DNA from: an uncultured Prosthecobacter sp. | GTDB taxonomy: Bacteria > Verrucomicrobiota > Verrucomicrobiia > Verrucomicrobiales > Verrucomicrobiaceae | Reading direction: 5' to 3' | Assembly (NCBI GenBank): GCA_947523045.1 | Contig: CANNUR010000079.1 | Span: forward strand, 1-12,023 | DNA: 12,023 nucleotides | Shown here: positions 1 through 5,588 of the stretch, one piece after another | How the letters are laid out: each line of letters begins with the position of its first letter | How positions within the stretch are numbered: position 1 is the first letter of the stretch | Made by a program: the position numbers and the translations under genes | Notes under the pieces: generated by a model | What the model saw: only the letters and a program-made list of their open reading frames with translations | Told to the model about the DNA's origin: nothing | The model's database searches: none

Positions 1-2549
1 TGAAAGCCTATGGGTTGTCGCCCGACGACATCGTGCAGGCGATCGCCAGGGGCAATCCGATCAGTCCCTCGGGCAACATGAACCTCGACGGCAAGTACCC
101 GATCGTGCCGACCAATGCGATTGTCTCAAACGTCAAGGACCTGGAGGCGGTGCCGCTCAAGCGCACCGAGGCGGGCGCGGTGTTCATCCGCGATGTCGCC
201 ACCGTCGCCGACTCGGCGGACGTCACCACCTCGTATGCGTTGGCGAACGGCAAGCGCACAGTGTACCTGCCGGTCACCAAGCGCGCCGAGGCCTCGACCC
301 TGGAGGTGGTGAAAAAGGTGCGTGCCGCCATTCCCGAGTTTCAGAAGCTGCTGCCGGATGGCATCAAGGTGAGCTTTGAGTTCGACCAGACGCCGGTGGT
401 GAACCAGAGCATCCGCGACCTGGTGAAGGAGGGCGCACTCGGCGCCGTGCTGACCGGCCTCATGGTGCTTGTCTTCCTGCGCGACCTGCGCACGGCCTTC
501 ATCGTCGTCATCAACATCCCGCTGTCGCTCATGGCGGCGGCGTTCGGCCTGTGGATCAGCGGGCAGAACATCCACCTCATGACCCTCGGCGGTCTGGCGC
601 TGGCGGTCGGCATCCTGGTCGATGAAGCGACGGTGACGGTGGAAAACATCCACACCCATCTGGCGCGCGGCAAGTCGCTGGCGCGTGCCGCGCTCGACGG
701 CACCCTGGAAACGACGCTGCCGCGCCTGCTGGCCATGCTCTGCATCCTGGCGGTCTTCATTCCGGCCTTCTTCATGATTGGCGCGGCCAAGGCGCTGTTC
801 GTGCCGCTGGCGCTGGCGGTGGGCTTTGCCATGTTCGCCTCCTTCGTGCTCTCCAGCACCCTGGTGCCGGTGTTGTCGGTTTGGCTGCTGCCCAAGAACA
901 CCCGGCTGCACGAGGAGAAACCCGGGCTGTTGGCGCGTTCCTATGGCGGACTGGTGAAGGCGGCGGTGGCGATGCGCTGGTTCCTGGTGCCGGCCTACCT
1001 CTGTGGGGCCGGCTTGATCCTGGTCAGCTTCGGTCCGTTCCTCGGCTCGGAGATTTTCCCGCAGAGCGACAGCGGTCAGTTCGCCATCCGTTTCCGCGCG
1101 CCGAGCGGCACGCAGGTGGGCATCACCGAGGGCATCGCTCAGAAGATCCTCAAGATCATTGGCGACGAAGCGCCGGTCGAGTTCAGCATCGGCATGGTCG
1201 GCGTGCACAACGCCAGTTTCCCGGTCAATCTGGTGCACCTGTGGAACGGCGGTCCTGAGGAGGGCTGGCTGGCGATCCAGCTCAAGAAGGATGCCGCCGT
1301 CGAGGTGCCGGACCTGCAGGAAAAGCTGCGCGGCCTGATGAAGCGGGAGTTGCCCGAGGTGCGCGTGTCGTTTGAGCCGCAGGACATCGTCAGCCGGGTG
1401 ATGAGCTTTGGCACCTCGACGCCGATCGAAGTGGCGGTCAGCGGGCCGAGCCTGCCGGCCAGCAAGGAGCATGCGGAGAAGCTGCTCGCCAAGCTCAACG
1501 AACTGCCCTTCATCCGCGATGCCCAGATTGCCCAGACGCTCGATGCGCCGACCGTGAACGTGCAGATCGACCGCGAGCGCGCCGGCCTGCTCGGGGTCGA
1601 TGTCGAGGACGTGACACGCAGCCTGGTGGCCGCCACCACGTCCAGCCGTTTCACCCAACCGGTGTTCTGGGCCGATCCCGGCACGGGCATCAGCTTCAAC
1701 GTCCAGGTGCAGATTCCCGAGGCGCGGACCCAGAGCCTGGAGGACCTCGGCAACATTCCGGTGAAGTCCGCCAACGGCGGCACGGTGCTGCTGCGCACGA
1801 TCGCCAAGCTCGAGCCCGGCACGGCGGTCGGCACCTATGAACGCTTCAACATGGTGCGCATCGCCAGCATCACCGCCAACATCCACGGCACCGACTTTGG
1901 TCGCGCCTTGCGCGCCGTGCGCCAGGCCATCGACGAGGTGGGGCCCGCGCCTGATGGCAAGACCAAGGTCGATCTGCGCGGCCAGGTGGTGCCCTTCACC
2001 CAGCTCTACGAAGGCTTCAGCAGCGGTCTCGTCATCGCCATCCTGGTCATCTTCCTGCTGCTGTGCGCGAACTTCCAGTCGCTGCGCCTTGCCCTCGTCG
2101 TCATCTCCACCATGCCCGCCGTGCTCGCCGGCGTGGTGCTGGCCCTGTTCTTCACCGGCACCACCATCAACATCCAGTCGGCCATGGGCGCGATCATGGC
2201 GGTCGGAGTCGCGGTCGCCAACGCCATCCTGCTTGTTACCTTCGCCGACCGCGCCCGTCTGGCCACCCAGGGCGACCGCCGTGCCGCCGCCCTTGAGGGC
2301 GCGGTGAGCCGACTGCGGCCGATCCTGATGACCAGCTTTGCCATGGTTGCCGGCATGCTGCCGCTGGCGCTCGGCTCCGGTCAGACCGCGCCGCTCGGCC
2401 GCGCCGTGGTCGGCGGCCTGGTGCTCGCCACCGCGGCGACGTTGTTCATCCTGCCGGCGGTGTTTGCGCTGCTCGCCAGCCGCAAGGCGACCTCGGCTTC
2501 CCTGGATCCCGAGGACGCGCAGAGCGCGCTGTTTGAGGGTGCCCTGTGA
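1..2549 (+). CDS. RND efflux transporter permease subunit (5' truncated)
   Basis: Inner-membrane pump of a tripartite RND efflux system, exporting an unknown substrate at the expense of the proton gradient. The frame is open from base 3, so the true start lies outside the window; 848 residues remain of a family usually about 1,000-1,080 long. The visible part begins in the first porter domain (YGLSPDDIVQAI), continues through TM2-TM6 with GILVDEATVTVEN (D207/E208, window numbering) and FIPAFFMIG, then the second porter half, and ends with TM8-TM12, including GVAVANAILLVTFA (A739) and RLRPILMTS. In AcrB the equivalent relay residues are D407, D408 and K940. Here the second acid is Glu and the lysine is replaced by Ala, which I recall as common in one clade of RND permeases. 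The gene is first in a permease-adaptor-OMF operon. Family is certain; substrate is not predictable. Confidence 0.95.
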   Translation, partial: KAYGLSPDDIVQAIARGNPISPSGNMNLDGKYPIVPTNAIVSNVKDLEAVPLKRTEAGAVFIRDVATVADSADVTTSYALANGKRTVYLPVTKRAEASTLEVVKKVRAAIPEFQKLLPDGIKVSFEFDQTPVVNQSIRDLVKEGALGAVLTGLMVLVFLRDLRTAFIVVINIPLSLMAAAFGLWISGQNIHLMTLGGLALAVGILVDEATVTVENIHTHLARGKSLARAALDGTLETTLPRLLAMLCILAVFIPAFFMIGAAKALFVPLALAVGFAMFASFVLSSTLVPVLSVWLLPKNTRLHEEKPGLLARSYGGLVKAAVAMRWFLVPAYLCGAGLILVSFGPFLGSEIFPQSDSGQFAIRFRAPSGTQVGITEGIAQKILKIIGDEAPVEFSIGMVGVHNASFPVNLVHLWNGGPEEGWLAIQLKKDAAVEVPDLQEKLRGLMKRELPEVRVSFEPQDIVSRVMSFGTSTPIEVAVSGPSLPASKEHAEKLLAKLNELPFIRDAQIAQTLDAPTVNVQIDRERAGLLGVDVEDVTRSLVAATTSSRFTQPVFWADPGTGISFNVQVQIPEARTQSLEDLGNIPVKSANGGTVLLRTIAKLEPGTAVGTYERFNMVRIASITANIHGTDFGRALRAVRQAIDEVGPAPDGKTKVDLRGQVVPFTQLYEGFSSGLVIAILVIFLLLCANFQSLRLALVVISTMPAVLAGVVLALFFTGTTINIQSAMGAIMAVGVAVANAILLVTFADRARLATQGDRRAAALEGAVSRLRPILMTSFAMVAGMLPLALGSGQTAPLGRAVVGGLVLATAATLFILPAVFALLASRKATSASLDPEDAQSALFEGAL

Positions 2550-2631
2550 CCTGACTGACCTGACTGACCTGACTGACCTGACTGACCTGACTGACCTGAC
2601 TGACCTGACTGACCTGACTGACCTGACTGAT
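2547..2631 (+). repeat. Tandem array of a 9-bp unit (CTGACTGAC) between permease and adaptor genes
   Basis: Eight perfect head-to-tail copies of CTGACTGAC occupy 2551-2622. A ninth copy (2623-2631) differs only in its last base (T for C). The permease stop codon sits in a partial unit (TGAC, 2547-2550) at the left border, and another TGAC follows at 2632-2635. The unit contains TGA twice, so two of the three forward frames carry a stop in every copy. Because the period is a multiple of three, changes in copy number would not alter frame. It lies between two genes of one operon and fills nearly the whole 93-bp spacer. Function is unknown. Confidence 0.97.
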
Positions 2632-2642
2632 TGACGCAGCCC

Positions 2643-3629
2643 ATGAAAGCCCTCCTGATTTTCTCCCTCCTGACCATCGGCGCGCTGGCGCTGGAACTGC
2701 CGGCGACGAAGCCGCGTCAGGGCACGATTCACCGCTGGATCACTCTGCCGGGCGAGTTTGCGCCCTGGCAGCAGGTTGAGCTGAAGGCGCGTGTTGCCGG
2801 CTATGTGAAATCGATCGCGGTCGACAAGGGCGACGTCGTTCGCGCCGGCCAGACCCTGGTGCAGATTGAGGTGCCGGAGCTGGAGGCCGACCTCATTGGC
2901 CACCGCGCCGAGGTGGCGGCGGCGGAGATCGAGGTCAAGCGCCTGCATGAGGCGCGGGCGAAATCGCCGGACCTGATCCTGCCGCAGTCGGTGGATGATG
3001 CCGAGGCCAAGCTGGCCATTGCCAAGGCCGGTATGGAGCGCACGAACGCCCTCATGGATTTGGCGCAGATCAAGGCGCCGTTTGCCGCCATTGTCACCGA
3101 TCGCCGCGTCGATCCCGGTGCCTTCGCCGCCGCCGGTGGGGAGACGCTGCTGCAGCTCACCGATGTCGCCACCCTGCGCTTCCAGGTGCCGGTGATCGAG
3201 ACCGAGACCGCCCGTCTGAAGCCCGGCCTGCAGGTCGAGGCAAAGGTGGATGCGCTCGCCGGCGAGGTCGTCAAGGGCAGCCTCAGCCGCCTCACCGGCC
3301 AACTCGATGCCGCCACCCGCACCATGCTCATTGAAGCCGACTTCAACAACGCCGATGGCCGTCTGCGCCCCGGCATGTTTGCCACCGCCCGCATCGCTGT
3401 CGAGCAGCGCGACAACGCGACGCTCATCCCGGTGGCTGGACTGGTGAAGGAGAAGGCCAACAGCTTTGTCTTCAAGCATGTCGGCGGCAAGGCGGTGAAG
3501 ACCGCCGTCAAACCCGGTTTCAACGACGGTGTCCACGTCGAGGTGCCGGAGCTGAAGCCGGACGAGGTGGTCTTGCTGCCGGGCAGCGTGGTGCTGGCCG
3601 ATGGCCAGGAAGTGACGGTGAAGGAATGA
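2643..3629 (+). CDS. RND efflux periplasmic adaptor subunit (HlyD/AcrA-type membrane fusion protein)
   Basis: Bridges the RND permease and the outer-membrane channel in the periplasm. The 328 residues start with a short hydrophobic export signal (about 1-18, MKALLIFSLLTIGALAL) without a lipobox cysteine. A split biotinyl-lipoyl domain follows (about 45-78, ARVAGYVKSIAVDKGDVVRAG, and about 140-165, AQIKAPFAAIVTDRRVDPG). It flanks a short helical hairpin (about 79-138). Then come a beta-barrel domain (about 170-245, with RPGMFATARI) and a membrane-proximal domain to the end. At 328 residues it is a compact adaptor. The ATG at 2643 is chosen because it begins the signal sequence. A TTG at 2631, directly after the repeat array, is in frame and would add four residues. 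No clear Shine-Dalgarno sequence precedes the ATG. It lies 93 bp after the permease and abuts the OMF gene. Confidence 0.93.
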   Translation: MKALLIFSLLTIGALALELPATKPRQGTIHRWITLPGEFAPWQQVELKARVAGYVKSIAVDKGDVVRAGQTLVQIEVPELEADLIGHRAEVAAAEIEVKRLHEARAKSPDLILPQSVDDAEAKLAIAKAGMERTNALMDLAQIKAPFAAIVTDRRVDPGAFAAAGGETLLQLTDVATLRFQVPVIETETARLKPGLQVEAKVDALAGEVVKGSLSRLTGQLDAATRTMLIEADFNNADGRLRPGMFATARIAVEQRDNATLIPVAGLVKEKANSFVFKHVGGKAVKTAVKPGFNDGVHVEVPELKPDEVVLLPGSVVLADGQEVTVKE

Positions 3630-3631
3630 CG

Positions 3632-3636
3632 AAGGA
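3632..3636 (+). promoter_or_regulatory. Likely ribosome binding site for the OMF gene
   Basis: AAGGA lies 10 nt before the ATG at 3647. This favours 3647 over the in-frame ATG at 3626, whose own AAGGA (3621-3625) touches the start codon and is too close to work well. The site is inside a short imperfect 7-bp repeat (3628-3648). Confidence 0.45.
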
Positions 3637-3646
3637 CGAACGACGC

Positions 3647-4963
3647 ATGAAAACGCATCCCAACCCTGCTGCCCTGTTAGTTCTGCCGACCTTTTGCCTC
3701 CTGCTACTGGCGGTGCCGGCGCTGGCGGCACCCATGCATGTGAACCTGCCCACGGTCATGAAGCTGGCCGGGGCCAACAACGATGAGATCGAGCTCGCGC
3801 GCACACGGCACACGGAGACGATTGCCGAGTCGAAACTGGCCTGGCAGCGCTTCTGGCCGGCTCTGACCCTGGGAGCGGGCTACCGGCGTGCCGATGGCAA
3901 TGTCCAGGACATTGCCGGCGCGGTGTTTGACGTCAGCAAGCAGCAGTACACGGTCGGACCCAACCTCATGATCGACTGGTCGCCGGGCGACCTGTACTAC
4001 GCCGCGCTGGCGGCCAAGCAGCAGGCGCTGGCGGCCGAGCAGCTTGCGGAAAAGGCGCGGCGCGACATCGTCACCCAGGCGACGGCGCGTTATTACGGTC
4101 TGCTGGCGGCGGAGGCCGAGCTGGCGATCCTCGAGGACGACCTGCGCCTGACCCAGAACTATGAAAAACAGATCGGCGGTGCGGTCGAGGCTGGCACCGC
4201 CTTCCGGGCCGACCTGCTGCGGGTGAAGACCCAGGTCAGCCGGGAGAAGCTGGCGATTCGTCAGCATGAGGAGAAGCGCGATCTCGCTGCCGCCGCGCTG
4301 GCGGAGATCCTGCGACTGCCGCCGGAGACCGAACTGCGGCCGGCGAAGGCGGACCTGGTGCCGGTGCGCTTGCTCGACCGCAAGACCGGCGTCGCCTCGC
4401 TCATTTCCCAGGCCAACCAGCATCGCCCGGAGGTGAAGGCGGCGACCGCGGTCAGCACCGCCGCCGCCTGGGAGCGTGAGCGTGCGCGGGTGGCGCCGCT
4501 GATTCCGAGTGTGCAGGCCGGCTACGGCTTTGGCGGCTTAGGCGGCGGTTTCAACGGCGACCTCGGCAACTTCGACGATTCGCAGAATGTCTTTGTCGGT
4601 CTCGGCTGGAAGATCGGCCCCGGCGGGCTTTTCGACAAGCAACGCAAGGTCATCGCCGGCGCCCGCGAGGAGGCGGCGCAGTTGCAGTCGGCGCAGGTCA
4701 AGGCGGCCATCGGGCGCGAGGTCGTCGAGGCGGCCGCCCGGGCGCAGAGTGCGCACGACCAGATCGCCATCAATGACGAGGCGGTCGGCGCCGCCGAGGA
4801 GATGGTCAAGCTCGCCAAGGAACGCCAGGCCAGCCAGCTCGGTGTCGTGCTGGAGTACCTGCTGGCCCGCGAGGAACTGACCCGCGCCCGCCAGAGCCGT
4901 GTGCGGGCCGTGACCGGCTTCAATCAGGCCCAGCACGAGCTGAAGCGCGCAGTCGGCCAGTGA
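3647..4963 (+). CDS. TolC-family outer-membrane efflux protein
   Basis: Outer-membrane channel of the pump encoded by the two preceding genes. The 438-residue product opens with a basic n-region and a long hydrophobic signal peptide (PAALLVLPTFCLLLLAVPALAA). Two OEP-type halves follow, about residues 30-220 and 240-435. Both are rich in Ala/Glu/Arg heptad-like helices (for example AALAAKQQALAAEQLAEKAR and REEAAQLQSAQVKAAIGREV), as expected for TolC tunnel helices. Length matches the family (about 420-480). No lipobox cysteine is seen after the signal. The start is uncertain: ATG 3626 overlaps the adaptor stop (ATGA) and adds seven residues (MTKDERR), while ATG 3647 has the better-spaced AAGGA. 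The gene ends 4 bp from the stop of the convergent DUF3817-type gene, with no terminator-like hairpin between them. Confidence 0.93.
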   Translation: MKTHPNPAALLVLPTFCLLLLAVPALAAPMHVNLPTVMKLAGANNDEIELARTRHTETIAESKLAWQRFWPALTLGAGYRRADGNVQDIAGAVFDVSKQQYTVGPNLMIDWSPGDLYYAALAAKQQALAAEQLAEKARRDIVTQATARYYGLLAAEAELAILEDDLRLTQNYEKQIGGAVEAGTAFRADLLRVKTQVSREKLAIRQHEEKRDLAAAALAEILRLPPETELRPAKADLVPVRLLDRKTGVASLISQANQHRPEVKAATAVSTAAAWERERARVAPLIPSVQAGYGFGGLGGGFNGDLGNFDDSQNVFVGLGWKIGPGGLFDKQRKVIAGAREEAAQLQSAQVKAAIGREVVEAAARAQSAHDQIAINDEAVGAAEEMVKLAKERQASQLGVVLEYLLAREELTRARQSRVRAVTGFNQAQHELKRAVGQ

Positions 4964-4970
4964 GGCCTCA
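4961..4970. other. 10-bp perfect palindrome made of two convergent stop codons
   Basis: TGAGGCCTCA equals its own reverse complement. Its left three bases are the TGA of the rightward OMF gene; its right three bases are, on the minus strand, the TGA of the leftward DUF3817-type gene. The four central bases are all that separates the genes, so both transcripts must run into the opposing gene unless stopped internally. Confidence 0.9.
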
Positions 4971-5276
4971 GGCGCGCCGGAAGGCGGCGGCCCAGGCCTT
5001 CATGCGGCCGTCCAGAAGGAAGGGCGCGACCGGCACCACGCTGGCGAAGAAGACCAGGGCGGCGCGGCGCAGCGGCCAGTCGGTCTGCTGCAGCACGCGC
5101 AGCAGGGCGTAGCAGAACACGAGGAAGAGGCCGCCGTGGATGGAGCCGGCGATGCGCACGGCGAGCGGCATGTCCCAGACGTATTTCAGGGGCATGGCGA
5201 TGCCGAACAGGATGAGGGTCGAGACGGCCTCGATCAGGGCGATGAGGCGCAGGAAGGCGACGGGGTTTTGCAGCAC
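4968..5276 (-). CDS. DUF3817-type small integral membrane protein
   Basis: Small inner-membrane protein of unknown function. From a GTG start at 5276 the product is 102 residues, close to the roughly 90-110 usual for DUF3817 proteins. Three hydrophobic segments are visible: about 7-29 (FLRLIALIEAVSTLILFGIA), 38-61 (the conserved-looking AVRIAGSIHGGLFLVFCYAL) and 70-88 (RRAALVFFASVVPVAPFLLD). The motifs RLIALIE, the MPLKY loop, the GSIHG histidine and PFLLD match what I recall for this family. The frame stays open upstream to an ATG at 5396, but that extension (Arg/Cys-rich, no membrane character) does not look like part of the protein. The GTG immediately before LQNPVAFLR fits the family N-terminus. 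No strong Shine-Dalgarno is seen. The gene converges on the efflux operon and is transcribed away from cimA. Confidence 0.8.
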   Translation of the reverse strand: MLQNPVAFLRLIALIEAVSTLILFGIAMPLKYVWDMPLAVRIAGSIHGGLFLVFCYALLRVLQQTDWPLRRAALVFFASVVPVAPFLLDGRMKAWAAAFRRA

Positions 5277-5431
5277 GCCACGTCTCTGCCACGGTCGGTG
5301 GGCACTGCAACGGAAATCGGCCCGAGCCGGGCAGGTGTACCGGCAATCTCCCCTTGCGAACGGTTTTGAAGCGGTTAGTTTAAGGTTCCAATGCATTCCG
5401 TTCCGGCCATCCGCGCGATCCGAATTAGCTG

Positions 5432-5468
5432 CGGGCTCCAGGGCGCCTGACGCAGGCGCTGGAGTCCG
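5432..5468 (+). promoter_or_regulatory. Strong hairpin in the cimA leader
   Basis: The arms are CGGGCTCCAG (5432-5441) plus CGCCTG (5444-5449), and CAGGCG (5453-5458) plus CTGGAGTCCG (5459-5468). This gives 16 pairs (one G-U) with a GG bulge and an ACG loop. No T-run follows, so it is not a standard intrinsic terminator. It may be a transcript-folding element of the cimA leader, or an unrelated REP-like palindrome. Confidence 0.65.
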
Positions 5469-5482
5469 TGATGGCCCCTGTT

Positions 5483-5499
5483 GGCGCCGCTGAGGCGCC
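5483..5499 (+). promoter_or_regulatory. Second short hairpin in the cimA leader
   Basis: GGCGCC (5483-5488), a GCTGA loop and GGCGCC (5494-5499) form a perfect 6-bp G+C stem 14 nt after the first hairpin. Flanking segments 5462-5468 (GAGTCCG) and 5524-5530 (CGGACTC) are complementary and could enclose this hairpin at the expense of the first one. Confidence 0.5.
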
Positions 5500-5588
5500 T
5501 GAGCATGGCGCTGGTGCGTCAGCCGGACTCTGCTCCGGTCGTTTCCAACTCCTTTTTCAACGTTCCCCCCCCTCTTTCTCTACTTCCC

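Larger units (their letters stand above)
5277..5588. promoter_or_regulatory. Divergent intergenic region and cimA leader
   Basis: This 312-bp stretch has no convincing gene. About 5354-5400 is noticeably A+T-richer than its surroundings, and this is where I would expect the promoters of cimA and the DUF3817-type gene. A weak plus-strand candidate is TTGCGA (5354-5359), a 16-bp spacer and TAGTTT (5376-5381); each box matches only part of the sigma-70 consensus. From 5432 on, the sequence contains hairpins (listed separately). From about 5540 to the cimA ATG it is almost purely pyrimidine, with a run of eight C at 5565-5572 and no Shine-Dalgarno sequence. Confidence 0.4.

Noticed and set aside
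2551..2631. CRISPR-like array
   Set aside because: Units are 9 bp, directly contiguous and without spacers; it is a simple tandem repeat.
126..3731. A 1,201-codon open frame on the minus strand spanning the permease, array and adaptor
   Set aside because: It is antisense to three well-recognised genes. Its product is a His/Gln/Arg/Gly-rich composition typical of the shadow of high-G+C coding DNA, and it stays open only because the 9-bp array has no stop in any reverse frame.
5277..5396. Upstream extension of the DUF3817-type protein to ATG 5396
   Set aside because: The added 40 residues have many Arg and Cys, no membrane segment and no family resemblance; the protein matches the expected family length from the GTG at 5276.
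5481..5588. N-terminal extension of citramalate synthase from TTG 5481
   Set aside because: The extra 36 residues are low-complexity and Pro/Ser-rich, and family members begin a few residues before YDTTLRDG.
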